A stretch of 64,000 nucleotides of DNA from DASUDX01 sp036275365 (GTDB lineage: Bacteria > Pseudomonadota > Gammaproteobacteria > Nevskiales > Nevskiaceae), in NCBI GenBank assembly GCA_036275365.1, contig DASUDX010000063.1:62001-126000 (forward strand). The letters run 5' to 3'. The notes under the pieces are model-generated. The model did no database searches, was not told the origin of the DNA, and worked only from the letters and a program-made list of their open reading frames with translations. A program made the translations under genes and the position numbers. Positions 42,705 through 51,495 of this stretch are shown here, one piece after another (positions within the stretch are counted from its first letter, which is position 1; each line of letters opens with the position of its first letter).

Positions 42705-43954
42705 GGCGATTCGCCCTCGCGGCGGGTGCGGATCCACTCGCTGCCGGGTCCGCGCCGCAGCCGCAGCCCGAGCTTCCAGAGCACGAACAGCGGCGCGAAC
42801 AGCAGCACCCCCAGCGCGCCCCAGCCCAGCCCGCTGAGCTGCACCCCGCGCAGCACATGCAGCACGAGGCTGCCCAGCATCAGTGCCGGCACGGCCAGCA
42901 GGGCCGGTGGTGCGCCGGCCAGCGCCACCAGCAGGCCGCCTGCCAGCCCCGCGGCGAGGCTGCCGAGTGCGAGCGTGCTCAGCGGCGGGATCAGCACTTC
43001 CATCGCCGTATCGAAGGCCAGCCGGTTGTGCGCACGCAGGGCGTGGCGCAGCAGCGGCAGGCCGCGCCAGCTGCTGCCGCCGCGCGAGCGCGAGGGGGCA
43101 TCCAGCGCCCGTGCCAGCAGCGAGCCCCCGTGCAGGCGGATCATCTGGGCGCGACCACCCTCCCAGCGCTGGCGCTGGCTGGCCGCCGCGCTGCCGCTGG
43201 AGGCCATCTCGCCGTCGACACTGGCCTCGTCGGCGTAGTGCACGCGCACCCCGGCGGCGGCCAGGCGGATGGCGTACTCCAGATCCTCGACCAGGGAATA
43301 GGCCTGGTGCGGCACCCGTCGCAGCAGCTCGGTGGAAAAGCACATGCCGTTGCCGCGCAGGCCGGCGGACATGCCCAGCCGCTCGCGGCCCCGCGGCCGC
43401 ACCCGGTGCATCAGGGCCAGCGCGATGGTGACCAGCCGGGTGCGCCAGCTGGCCTGCGGGTTGAGCACGCCGTAGTACGCCTGCACCGCCTGGGCACCCG
43501 CCGCGAGGCGAGCGGCGAAGGCCCGCAGCAGATTGGGGCTGACCTCGGAGTCGGCATCCACCACCACCACCGCCTCGGCCCAGCCCTCGTCGAGCAGGCG
43601 GGCATAGGCATGCTGCAGGGCATAGCCCTTGCCGCGCTCGGTCTCGCTGTGGCGCTCCAGCACCTCGGCACCGGCCGCGCGGGCCAGGGCCGCGGTGTCA
43701 TCGCTGCAGTTGTCGGCCACTACCCACAGCCGCCACTGCTCGCTCGGCCAGTCGAGCGCCAGCAGGCTCTTGACCGTGCGTTCGATGCAGGCCGCCTCGT
43801 TGTGCGCCGGCACCACCACCACGAAGCGCCGCGGCAGCGCCGCACCCGGGGGCCGCGGCGTGCCGGACAGCACGGTCAGCAGCAGCAGATAGAGGATGGC
43901 CAGCAGCAGGGGCAGGCTCGCCAGCAGATAGAGAACGATCAGCAGCGCGGTCAT
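42701..43954 (-). CDS. Membrane-bound family 2 glycosyltransferase
   Basis: This 417-residue protein has one N-terminal helix ('LYLLASLPLLLAILYLLLLT'), a GT2 catalytic domain and C-terminal helices. The motifs are 'VVVVPAHNEAACIERTVKSL', 'RLWVVADNCSDDTAALARAA', 'GWAEAVVVVDADSEVSPNLL' with the DxD, and 'VEDLEYAIRLAAAG' with the ED. The QRQRW sequence replaces the QxxRW box of processive or polymerising GT2 enzymes. I chose the ATG at 43954, with AGGAG eleven bases upstream; a GTG four codons earlier overlaps that site. It is the middle gene of three consecutive glycosyltransferases. Confidence 0.82.
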   Translation of the reverse strand: MTALLIVLYLLASLPLLLAILYLLLLTVLSGTPRPPGAALPRRFVVVVPAHNEAACIERTVKSLLALDWPSEQWRLWVVADNCSDDTAALARAAGAEVLERHSETERGKGYALQHAYARLLDEGWAEAVVVVDADSEVSPNLLRAFAARLAAGAQAVQAYYGVLNPQASWRTRLVTIALALMHRVRPRGRERLGMSAGLRGNGMCFSTELLRRVPHQAYSLVEDLEYAIRLAAAGVRVHYADEASVDGEMASSGSAAASQRQRWEGGRAQMIRLHGGSLLARALDAPSRSRGGSSWRGLPLLRHALRAHNRLAFDTAMEVLIPPLSTLALGSLAAGLAGGLLVALAGAPPALLAVPALMLGSLVLHVLRGVQLSGLGWGALGVLLFAPLFVLWKLGLRLRRGPGSEWIRTRREGESP

Positions 43955-43969
43955 GGCGGTGGGCACTCC

Positions 43970-44902
43970 TCAGGCGCTGCGCTCGCCCGGGCGCGGCGCG
44001 TACTCGCGGTAATGCGCGCCGAACCAGCCACCGAGCTTGCCGGCATTGGCCCAGAGCTTGACCGCCCAGGGGGCGGCCCGACGCCGGCTCAGCGGCAGCC
44101 ACAGCAGACAGACGGCCGCGGCGATCAGCAGCTTGACCAGCGCCTCGGCGAGAAACGCCGGCGCCGTCCACGGCCGGCGCGGCGCGAAGTGGCCGAGCCG
44201 GGTGTTGCGGGCATAGTCCTGCCCCCCGCGCAGGGCGCGGCGGCGGATCCAGCGCCAGTTCAGACGCTCGGCGGCCACCGGCTCCCAGGCCGCCACGCGG
44301 TCGCACCAGACCATGACCGCGCCGGCATGGTGCAGGCGCAGGAAGAACTCGACATCCTCGCCGCCGGTGATGCCCAGCGCCGGGTCATAGGGGCCCCAGC
44401 CCTCGCGGCACTGCGCGCGCACCCGGCTGGCCTTGAGCAGGGCGTTGCCGCCGCCGATGCGGTTGATCGGAAACGGCCGACCATGGGTATGGCGGGGAGT
44501 CGGAAACAGCGCCGGGCTGATCCAGCCCGGGGCATCCTCAGGCAGCCGGTAGAGCACCGGGCCCACCACCACCTCGGCGCCACCCTCGGCGGCGGTGCTG
44601 AGCATGGTGGCAAGCCAGTCTGCCGGTACCCGCTCGTCATCATCGAGGATGCCGATCCACTCGCCGGTGGCATGGGCGATGGTGCGGTTGCGGGTCAGCG
44701 AGATGTTGCGCTCGGGCTGGATGTCGTAGTGCAGGGCGAACGGCCAGTCGCCCTCGGTCCCCGGCCGGCCGCTGCCGCTGGGGTCGTTGTCGACCACCAC
44801 CACCTGCTGCGGACGGTGCGTCTGTGCCGCGAGGTCCTGCAGCAGCAGGCGCAGCTGGGCGGCGCGGCGAAAGGTGCAGATGCAGACGCTGACTTCAGGC
44901 AT
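43970..44902 (-). CDS. Family 2 glycosyltransferase
   Basis: This 310-residue enzyme has a short N-terminal GT-A start 'VSVCICTFRRAAQLRLLLQD', 'QVVVVDNDPSG', the DxD-type 'IGILDDDERVPADWL' and the later 'ALGITGGEDVEFFLRLHHAG'. A C-terminal hydrophobic stretch ('KLLIAAAVCLLWLPLS') suggests membrane attachment. The ATG at 44902 is chosen because it starts immediately before the first catalytic strand. It heads the minus-strand trio, and its start is 74 bp from the divergent plus-strand glycosyltransferase at 44977. Sugar donor unknown. Confidence 0.83.
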   Translation of the reverse strand: MPEVSVCICTFRRAAQLRLLLQDLAAQTHRPQQVVVVDNDPSGSGRPGTEGDWPFALHYDIQPERNISLTRNRTIAHATGEWIGILDDDERVPADWLATMLSTAAEGGAEVVVGPVLYRLPEDAPGWISPALFPTPRHTHGRPFPINRIGGGNALLKASRVRAQCREGWGPYDPALGITGGEDVEFFLRLHHAGAVMVWCDRVAAWEPVAAERLNWRWIRRRALRGGQDYARNTRLGHFAPRRPWTAPAFLAEALVKLLIAAAVCLLWLPLSRRRAAPWAVKLWANAGKLGGWFGAHYREYAPRPGERSA

Positions 44903-44976
44903 GGCGCTGCCGGTGGCGGGGAACACCTGTCTATCATGCGTCAGACCGGGCGCCGCCTGACGGGTGTGTTTCCACC

Positions 44977-46005
44977 ATGCTGATCCTCGCCGACCCGGCC
45001 TTTGCCAACCGTGCGGCCAACCCCTACAACGCCCTGCTCTACCAGGCCCTGCGCGAGCGCGGGGTGCGGGTGGCCGAGGCGCGCTGGTGGGTGCCGGCGC
45101 GCGGTGCGCGGATCTGGCATCTGCACTGGCCCGAGGCCTTCCTCAGCCATCCGCGTGCGCTGGGCTGCGTGAAGGAGCTGGTGCTGCTGCTGGCGCGGCT
45201 GCTGCGCATCCGCCTGCAGGGCCTGCGGCTGGTGTGGACGGTGCACAACCTGCATCCGCACGAGATCCGCCGGCCCCGGCTGACCGCCTGGTTCTATCGC
45301 CACTTCCCGGCCTGCTGCGATGGCCTGGTGTTCCTCTCCGAGGCCACCCGCGAGGCGGCGCTCACCGCCCATCCCGCCCTGCGCGGCAAGCCCTCGGTGG
45401 TCATCGCCCACGGGCATTACCGCTCGGTCTATCCGGCTCCGCCGAGCCGCCGCGAGGCGCGCGCCGCGCTGGGCATCGGCGAGGACGAGAAGGTCCTGCT
45501 GTTCTTCGGTCTGGTGCGTCCGTACAAGAATGTGCCGCGGCTGATCGAGTGCTTTCGCCGCGCCACCCTCGGACCGGCGCGGCTGATCGTGGCCGGACGC
45601 CTGCTCGATCCGGCGCTGCGGCCCGTGCTGCTCGCCGCGGCGGACGGGGATCCGCGCATCCGGCTGGACCTGCAGGCGCAGGACGAGCCGGCCCTGCAGC
45701 GCTACTTCGCGGCGGCGGATGCGGTGGCCCTGCCCTTTCTGGAGATCGCCAACTCCGGCAGCGCCCTGCTGGCCCTCTCGCTGGACCGTCCGGTGCTGGC
45801 GCCGGCGCGCGGCTCGCTGGTGGGTCTGAGTGCCGCGGTGGGGGCGGACTGGCTGCGACTCTACGAGGGCGAGCTGCAGCCCGCGCATCTGCAGAGCCTG
45901 CTGCAGACGCCGCCGCCGGCCGGGCGTCCGGATCTGTCCTCCCTGGACTGGCCGCGGCTGGCCGATCGCACGCTGGCCTTCTATGAGCAGCTACTCGGCC
46001 GCTGA
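44977..46005 (+). CDS. Glycosyltransferase (GT-B fold, family 4-like)
   Basis: This 342-residue enzyme appears to have a GT-B fold: 'MLILADPAFANRAANPYNAL', 'ARIWHLHWPEAFLSHPRALG', 'LRLVWTVHNLHPHEIRRP', and the C-terminal nucleotide side 'VLLFFGLVRPYKNVPRLIEC', 'ARLIVAGRLLD', 'YFAAADAVALPFLEIANSGS'. The loop 'LPFLEIANSGS' occupies the usual donor-binding E-x7-E area. It has no membrane helix. Similar HWPE-containing enzymes occur in xanthan-type loci. The downstream flippase gene overlaps it by 23 bases, so the two are coupled. Donor and acceptor are not predictable. Confidence 0.82.
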   Translation: MLILADPAFANRAANPYNALLYQALRERGVRVAEARWWVPARGARIWHLHWPEAFLSHPRALGCVKELVLLLARLLRIRLQGLRLVWTVHNLHPHEIRRPRLTAWFYRHFPACCDGLVFLSEATREAALTAHPALRGKPSVVIAHGHYRSVYPAPPSRREARAALGIGEDEKVLLFFGLVRPYKNVPRLIECFRRATLGPARLIVAGRLLDPALRPVLLAAADGDPRIRLDLQAQDEPALQRYFAAADAVALPFLEIANSGSALLALSLDRPVLAPARGSLVGLSAAVGADWLRLYEGELQPAHLQSLLQTPPPAGRPDLSSLDWPRLADRTLAFYEQLLGR

Positions 46006-47428
46006 GCTGGCCGGGGCCGCGCGCTGGACCGCGCTGGCGGCCCTGGTGCGCGCCCTGGCCCAGGTGATCCAGCTGGTGGTGCTGGCGCGCCTGTTCGCCG
46101 GGCCGGATCTGGGCCTGGTGGTGCTGGTGTTCGCCCTGCACGGCACCGCCCAGTGGTTCGCCGATATCGGCATCGGCAATCTGGTGATGCACCGCCAGAC
46201 GCTCGACCACGAGGAACTGGCGGCGGTGCGCGGCCTCGCCCTGCTGGCCGGTGCGGTGCCCAGCCTGGGCCTGATCGCGCTGGCCGCGCCGCTGGCCACG
46301 CTCTACCAGGACCCGCGCCTGCTGCTGATGGTGCCGCTGGCCGGACTTGCCTTTGTGTTCAACGCGCTCTGGCAGCTGCGGCGGGCCCTGCTGGAGAAGC
46401 AGTCGGCCTTCGGCCAGGTGGCGCGGGTGGAGATCGCCGCCCTGCTGCTGACCCAGCTCGCCCTGGTGCTCACCGCGCTGTCCACCGGCAGCGTCTACGC
46501 CGTGCTGATCGCACCGCTCGGCATGAGCCTGCTGATGAGCGCCGGCCTGCTGCTGCCCTGGCGTCGCGAGGACTGGCGTTTCCGCTTCGACCGCGAGGCG
46601 CTGCGCCCGCACTGGGCCTACACCCGCCACAACCTCGGCTTCAATCTCGCCAACGGCCTCGCCCTGCATGCCGATGTGCTGATCGGCGGCCAGCGGCTGG
46701 CGCCGGCCGATCTCGGCGGACACGGCGTGGCCAAGGACCTGCACCTGAAGATCGGCTGGGTGCTCAATCCGGTGGTCACCCGCATCACCACCCCGCTGTT
46801 CGGCCGCCTGCAGGGGCAGCGCGAGGCGCTGGCGCGGATTTACCGCGGCAGCCTGAAGATCAGCGCCGCCCTGCATGCACCGGTCTATGCCTCGCTGATC
46901 GCCTTCAGCGCCGAGTGGTCGCGGCTGCTGTTCGGGCCGGGGCTGCAGGCCTATCAGACCTCCTTCATCCTGCTCGGCGTCTGGGGCCTGCTGCGCGCGC
47001 TGGGCGCCCCCTCGGGCGGGCTGGTGTTCGCCCTCGGCGAGACGCGCCGGGCCTGGCACTGGAGCCTGGGCTCGCTGCTGCTGTTCGGGCTCGCCGCCGC
47101 GCTCGGCAGCGCCCACGGCGTCACCGGGCTGGGCCTCGCCCTGCTGCTGGCGATGGCCCTGCAGCAGATCTGGCCGGTGTGGGCGGTGCTGGTCCATCCG
47201 CTCACCGGGCTGGGCTACCGCGCCTATCTGGGCGCCCCGCTCCCGGCGCTGCTCAGCGCGCTGCTCAGCTTCGGTGGCATGGCCTGGTGGCGCGGCGGTG
47301 CCGGGGACTCGGCGCTGGGGCTGATCGCGCTGCAGATGCTGGCCGGGCTGGTCTATCTGGCCCTGCTCTTCAGCCTCGATGGCGAGCTGCGCGGGCAGGC
47401 CCGGCGTCTGCTGCAGCGCCCGACCTGA
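45983..47428 (+). CDS. Lipopolysaccharide/oligosaccharide flippase (Wzx type), second copy
   Basis: This 481-residue protein has about fourteen predicted helices and typical MOP-superfamily features: 'ALAQVIQLVVLARLFAGPDL', 'HGTAQWFADIGIGNLVMHRQ', 'LAPADLGGHGVAKDLHLKIG' and 'WVLNPVVTRITTPLFGRLQG'. It resembles WzxC/AmsL-like exporters more than the first flippase does, so it is the better candidate for the repeat-unit flippase of this locus. The ATG at 45983 overlaps the preceding glycosyltransferase by 23 bases; no clear Shine-Dalgarno site is visible. It ends nine bases from the stop of the convergent SGNH gene. Confidence 0.85.
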   Translation: MSSYSAAELAGAARWTALAALVRALAQVIQLVVLARLFAGPDLGLVVLVFALHGTAQWFADIGIGNLVMHRQTLDHEELAAVRGLALLAGAVPSLGLIALAAPLATLYQDPRLLLMVPLAGLAFVFNALWQLRRALLEKQSAFGQVARVEIAALLLTQLALVLTALSTGSVYAVLIAPLGMSLLMSAGLLLPWRREDWRFRFDREALRPHWAYTRHNLGFNLANGLALHADVLIGGQRLAPADLGGHGVAKDLHLKIGWVLNPVVTRITTPLFGRLQGQREALARIYRGSLKISAALHAPVYASLIAFSAEWSRLLFGPGLQAYQTSFILLGVWGLLRALGAPSGGLVFALGETRRAWHWSLGSLLLFGLAAALGSAHGVTGLGLALLLAMALQQIWPVWAVLVHPLTGLGYRAYLGAPLPALLSALLSFGGMAWWRGGAGDSALGLIALQMLAGLVYLALLFSLDGELRGQARRLLQRPT

Positions 47429-47442
47429 GCGCGCCGCTCAGG
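47424..47442. terminator. 8-bp hairpin at flippase/SGNH junction
   Basis: CCTGAGCG (47424-47431) and CGCTCAGG (47435-47442) pair perfectly around a three-base loop and include both stop codons of the convergent genes. Without a T-run, intrinsic termination is uncertain, but the position suggests a shared bidirectional end. Confidence 0.4.
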
Positions 47443-48448
47443 GCAGCAGCTCGGGTCGTCCCTGGGCCTGCAGATAGGCGGCCAGCCGGGTCCGGATCTC
47501 GCGGCGGTAATCGGCCAGGGTCAGGGGCTTCACCGCCAGCGCCAGATCCTGGCGGCGTCCCATCAGCTGGTCGGCCACCGCGAGGTTGGCGGCGGGCGAG
47601 AAGTGGCTGCCGTCATAGCTCACCGCCGGATCGAGGGTGAGCGGGCTGGGCAGGGCGAAGTCGTGGAGGGCATCGAGCCCGCCGGCCACCTGGTGGTAGG
47701 CCTCGAGCACACAGTCCAGCACGCCGCGCGAGGCCAGCTGGCTGGCCTGGGCCCAGGGCGTCATCGGCGGCACCCAGCCGATCAGCCGCGCCTGTGGAAA
47801 CAGACGACGCAGCTCGGCGAAGCGGGCCACCGCGCCGGGATCGCAGCGCAGATCGGCCTCGTCGCGCAGCTCGACCGCGGCATAGCGCCGGCCCGGAAAC
47901 TCGCGCAGCTCGAAGTCGCGGTCGTAGTAGGTGTGCGGATCGGGCGAGACCCCGGCCAGGGTCATCAGCGAGAACAGCAGCACATCGGCCGAGACATAGG
48001 CCTGCCAGAAGCCCGGGGTGGCGGCGACCACCGGCTGGCTGCGCCGCTCGGTCTCCTGCTTGTGGAGGAAGTTGAAGTCATCGACGCTGACATAGACCGT
48101 GGCCGGGCGCAGGCCGAGGGCCGTCGCCTGCCGTCCATAGGCGAGAAACTCCGGCAGCTCGGCACCCTTGAGCGCGAGGTTGAAGCAGCGCTGCGGGGTG
48201 AGCCGGCGCGGCGACAGCGCGGTGGCACGCGAGCTGCCGAGAATCAGGCAGTCATAGGCCTCGGGCGGGGTCTCGCGCGCCAGCCGGTTGAGCTTGCCGA
48301 TGCGCTCGTTGAAGGTGAAGTTGACCTCGCTCAGCCGGTTGCCGCCGCCGTACCAGAGCGGATCGATCAGCCGGTTGAGCAGGGTGGCCGAGCCGAGCAG
48401 GCCGGACAGCGTCAGCAGCAGGGGCCAGAACGGGAAGCGCGACGCCAT
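47438..48448 (-). CDS. SGNH/AlgX-like accessory protein to the MBOAT gene
   Basis: This 336-residue protein has an N-terminal signal-anchor ('LLLTLSGLLGSATLLNRLID') and an extracytoplasmic SGNH-type core. The block-I pattern is 'YDCLILGSSRATALSP', with SSRA replacing GDSL, and the late 'SYDGSHFSPAANLAVADQLM' supplies the Asp and His. Such proteins commonly follow an MBOAT gene and complete transfer of an acyl group to a polysaccharide, as DltD/AlgX/AlgJ-like proteins do. It starts three bases after the MBOAT stop. The call is based on motif order and neighbourhood. Confidence 0.7.
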   Translation of the reverse strand: MASRFPFWPLLLTLSGLLGSATLLNRLIDPLWYGGGNRLSEVNFTFNERIGKLNRLARETPPEAYDCLILGSSRATALSPRRLTPQRCFNLALKGAELPEFLAYGRQATALGLRPATVYVSVDDFNFLHKQETERRSQPVVAATPGFWQAYVSADVLLFSLMTLAGVSPDPHTYYDRDFELREFPGRRYAAVELRDEADLRCDPGAVARFAELRRLFPQARLIGWVPPMTPWAQASQLASRGVLDCVLEAYHQVAGGLDALHDFALPSPLTLDPAVSYDGSHFSPAANLAVADQLMGRRQDLALAVKPLTLADYRREIRTRLAAYLQAQGRPELLP

Positions 48449-48451
48449 GGC

Positions 48452-50026
48452 TCAGAACTGGAAGTAGATGAACTCGCTGACGCGGGTGAAGCAGAGGAAG
48501 CAGATGGCGGCGAGCGCGCCCACCGCCGCACTCCAGCGCCAGTCCGGCTGCCAGCGGGCGCGCAGCAGCAGGCGCTGCAGCCGCGGCGGGGACGGCTCGG
48601 CGGGAACGCCGAGCGCCGGTGACCAGCGGCCCAGCCACTGCTGGGAGTTGGGCGTGAACAGGGCGATGCCCAGCAGCAGCCCGATGCCGCCGATCGAATA
48701 CTTCTGCGGGATGCCGACATTGGCGGTGAAGCCATCGAAGCTGACGCCGGCCTCGCGCAGGAAGCCCAGCGGGCCGGCCAGGAAGTTGGGCAGCTGCAGG
48801 CCGTTGAGGCCGGCCATCGAGGCCAGCATGGCGCCGGCCGTCTCCAGCGAGCTGGCGCGGAACAGCACCCAGGCCACCACCACGGCGAGAAAGGTCAGCA
48901 GCCAGGCCAGCACCCGCGGCAGCTGCCAGCGGCGGCCGACGCCGTCCGGGCCGGTGGTCCAGCGCGTCCACAGCTGGTTGATCACCAGGTACAGCCCGTG
49001 CAGGCCGCCCCAGGCGATGAAGGTCCAGCCCGCCCCGTGCCAGAGCCCGCCCAGCAGCATGGTCAGGAACAGGTTCAGGTAGCGCCTTGCCTCGCCGCGG
49101 CGATTGCCGCCCAGCGCGATGTAGAGGTAGTCGCGCAGAAAGGCCGACAGCGTCATGTGCCAGCGCCGCCAGAATTCCTGGATCGACAGCGCCTGGTAGG
49201 GCGAGTGGAAGTTGGTGGCGAAGCGGATGCCGAACAGGCAGGCGAGGCCGATCGCCATGTCCGAATACCCCGAGAAATCGAAGTAGAGCTGGCAGGTGTA
49301 GGCCAGTGCGCCCACCCAGGCCTCGGTGAAGGTCAGCGTGACGCCCTCGGCGGCGGCGTTGAAGGCGAGGTTGGCATAGGGGGCGATGGAGTCCGCAAAC
49401 ACCATCTTCTTGAACAGGCCGATGAAGAACAGGCTCAGTCCCAGCCCGAAGCGGTTGCGCTCGAAGCGGAACACCGAGGGCTCGCGGAACTGCGGCAGCA
49501 CATCCTGGTAGCGCACGATCGGCCCGGCGATCAGATGCGGGAAGAAGGTCACCACCAGGGCGTAGTCGAGCGGCGCGCAGGCGGCCACCCGGCCGCGGTG
49601 GCCATCGACCAGATAGCTGATCTGCTGGAAGGTGAAGAAGGAGATCGCCAGCGGCAGCACGATGGGGCCGAGCTGCCAGTCGGCGCCCACCAGCGCACCG
49701 GCGCTCTCGGCAAAGAAGGTGGCGTACTTGAACCAGCCGAGCAGGCCGAGATTGACCGCGATGCCGGCGATCAGGCCGCGCCGGTCCGGCTGGCCGGCGG
49801 CGGTGCGCCGGATCAGATGCTGGGACAGCCGGTAGTTGAACAGCAGCGAGAAGCCCAGCAGCAGCAGGTTCTCCACCTCCCACCAGGCGTAGAAGACCAG
49901 CGAGGCCGCCACCAGCCAGAGCATGGCCAGCTTGCGCTCGGGTGGGGTCTCGCGGGCCAGCCAGAAGAAGCCGGCCAGGGTCAGCGGCAGGAAGCCGAAC
50001 AGGAAGACCGGCGAGTTGAACAGCAC
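48452..50026 (-). CDS. MBOAT-family membrane O-acyltransferase (AlgI-like)
   Basis: This 524-residue integral membrane enzyme moves acyl (usually acetyl) groups across the membrane for polysaccharide decoration. Motifs are 'MLFNSPVFLFGFLPLTLAGF', 'GIAVNLGLLGWFKYATFFAE', 'PLAISFFTFQQISYLVDGHR', 'YLYIALGGNRRGEARRYLNL' and the catalytic histidine region 'MLLGGLWHGAGWTFIAWGGL'. The GTG start at 50026 lies 12 bases after the WecG-family stop. The order MBOAT then SGNH protein is the classical O-acetylation pair. Acetyl as the group transferred is the family default and not proven here. Confidence 0.92.
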   Translation of the reverse strand: MLFNSPVFLFGFLPLTLAGFFWLARETPPERKLAMLWLVAASLVFYAWWEVENLLLLGFSLLFNYRLSQHLIRRTAAGQPDRRGLIAGIAVNLGLLGWFKYATFFAESAGALVGADWQLGPIVLPLAISFFTFQQISYLVDGHRGRVAACAPLDYALVVTFFPHLIAGPIVRYQDVLPQFREPSVFRFERNRFGLGLSLFFIGLFKKMVFADSIAPYANLAFNAAAEGVTLTFTEAWVGALAYTCQLYFDFSGYSDMAIGLACLFGIRFATNFHSPYQALSIQEFWRRWHMTLSAFLRDYLYIALGGNRRGEARRYLNLFLTMLLGGLWHGAGWTFIAWGGLHGLYLVINQLWTRWTTGPDGVGRRWQLPRVLAWLLTFLAVVVAWVLFRASSLETAGAMLASMAGLNGLQLPNFLAGPLGFLREAGVSFDGFTANVGIPQKYSIGGIGLLLGIALFTPNSQQWLGRWSPALGVPAEPSPPRLQRLLLRARWQPDWRWSAAVGALAAICFLCFTRVSEFIYFQF

Positions 50027-50038
50027 GCCGCGGTCGCT

Positions 50039-50797
50039 TCAGAACGGCGAGCGGTAGGTGCCGCGCTTCTGCTGCCAGAGCAGGCGGAAGAAGGGCAGAT
50101 CGTCGACCAGATAGCGGCGCACCAGCCGCTTGGGCTCGGAGAGCATGCGGAACAGCCATTCGAGGCCGAGATCGCTCATCCAGCGCGGTGCCCGCGGCTT
50201 GACCCCGGCCTCGAAATCGAAGGTGGCGCCGATGCACAGGTACAGCCGCACGCCGGGCATCTGGTCGCGCCAGGCCGCCACCCATTTCTCCTGCTTGGGG
50301 CAGCCCACACCGATCGCCAGCACGCTGCAGCCGGAGGCATTGATCAGCTCGACGATGCGCCGCGACTCCTCGCGGTTGTACTCGAAGCCGAAGCTGGGTG
50401 AGTGGGCATGGCTGATGATCTCGCGGCCGACCCGCCCGTTCACCACCTCGGCGGCGCGCGCTGCCACCCCCGGGGCCGAGCCGAGCGCGAACACCCGCAG
50501 CGCCGGATTGCTGGCGTGATGCGCGCAGAACTCGCCGAAGAAATCGGAGCCGGAGATGCGCTCCTTGATCGGCGTGCCGAGGAAGCGCGAGGCCAGCACC
50601 AGAATCTGCGAATCGCAGACCCGCCACTCGGCGTTCTCGACGATCTGATGGAGCGAGCGGTCGTGCTGCAGCTTCATCAGTACATCGGTGTTGGGATTGA
50701 TGAAGACGCCCTCGGTCAGCCGCTCCAGCAGCTCGGCTCGGGTGAGGTTGTGCAGGCGCAGATTGAGCAGCTGCACCTCGGGCGGATAGGCGGTCAT
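50039..50797 (-). CDS. WecG/TagA/CpsF family glycosyltransferase
   Basis: This 252-residue enzyme has the family pattern 'TEGVFINPNTDVLMKLQHDR', 'SDFFGEFCAHHASNPALRVF', 'ALGSAPGVAARAAEVV', 'CSVLAIGVGCPKQEKWVAAW' and the C-terminal 'APRWMSDLGLEWLFRMLSEP', which binds the membrane. Members transfer ManNAcA or ManNAc to lipid-linked acceptors in enterobacterial common antigen and teichoic acid linkage units. Its exact sugar here is unknown. The ATG at 50797 overlaps the previous stop (ATGA), so it is coupled to the heptose-nucleotide gene. Confidence 0.9.
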   Translation of the reverse strand: MTAYPPEVQLLNLRLHNLTRAELLERLTEGVFINPNTDVLMKLQHDRSLHQIVENAEWRVCDSQILVLASRFLGTPIKERISGSDFFGEFCAHHASNPALRVFALGSAPGVAARAAEVVNGRVGREIISHAHSPSFGFEYNREESRRIVELINASGCSVLAIGVGCPKQEKWVAAWRDQMPGVRLYLCIGATFDFEAGVKPRAPRWMSDLGLEWLFRMLSEPKRLVRRYLVDDLPFFRLLWQQKRGTYRSPF

Positions 50798-51495
50798 GTC
50801 AGGTGGAACAGGGTCTGGGCGCGGGCGAATTCGCTGGGGATGCCGATGTCGATGAAGCTGGCCGGGCTGATGTGGCCGGCGATCGCCGCCTGACCGACGC
50901 TCGCCTGCATCAGCTCGGTCTCGAAGGAGAAGCGTGGCTGGGCCGGGGCGCGTTCCAGCAGCCGGCGCTCCATCAGGTAGACCCCGGCATTGATCAGCCC
51001 CGGGCCGCGGCTGGCCTGCTTCTCGCGGAAGGCGCGGACCCAGCCCTGGTCATCCAGGCTCACCGCACCGAAGCGGTCGCTGTCAGCGACCTCGGTCAGG
51101 GTCAGGGTCAGCTCGGCGGCCTGGGCCTCGTGGCAGGCCTGCAGGGCGGCCAGATCCACCGGGCAGTGGGTATCGCCGTTGAGCACGAAGGCGCGGGCGA
51201 AGCCGGCCTGCTCGAAGGCCTGGCGGATCGCCCCGCCGGTGCCGAGCGGCTCGCTCTCCACCGAGTAGCTCAGGGCGAGCCCCCGGAAGCGGTCGCCGAA
51301 GTGGCGGATGATCACCTCGCGCAGATGGCCCACCGCCAGCACCACCTGGCGCACGCCCTGGCCCTCGAGATGGGCCAGCAGGTATTCGAGGAAGGGGCGG
51401 CCGTTGACCGGTGCCATCGGCTTGGGCACATCGCGCACCACGCTGGCCAGCCGCGTGCCGAGACCGCCGGCCAGCACCACCGCCGGCGGACGCAT
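50794..51495 (-). CDS. hddC: D-glycero-D-manno-heptose 1-phosphate guanylyltransferase
   Basis: This 233-residue nucleotidyltransferase activates heptose 1-phosphate to GDP-heptose. Sequence features are 'PPAVVLAGGLGTRLASVVRD' with the PP-loop lysine in 'VPKPMAPVNGRPFLEYLLAH', 'SYSVESEPLGTGGAIRQAFE', 'FVLNGDTHCPVDLAALQ' with the metal aspartate, and 'FIDIGIPSEFARAQTLF' at the C-terminus. The HddC assignment rests on its position directly after gmhA and hddA. On sequence alone it could also be another sugar-phosphate nucleotidyltransferase. The start ATG shares one base with the gmhA stop (TGATG). Confidence 0.85.
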   Translation of the reverse strand: MRPPAVVLAGGLGTRLASVVRDVPKPMAPVNGRPFLEYLLAHLEGQGVRQVVLAVGHLREVIIRHFGDRFRGLALSYSVESEPLGTGGAIRQAFEQAGFARAFVLNGDTHCPVDLAALQACHEAQAAELTLTLTEVADSDRFGAVSLDDQGWVRAFREKQASRGPGLINAGVYLMERRLLERAPAQPRFSFETELMQASVGQAAIAGHISPASFIDIGIPSEFARAQTLFHLT

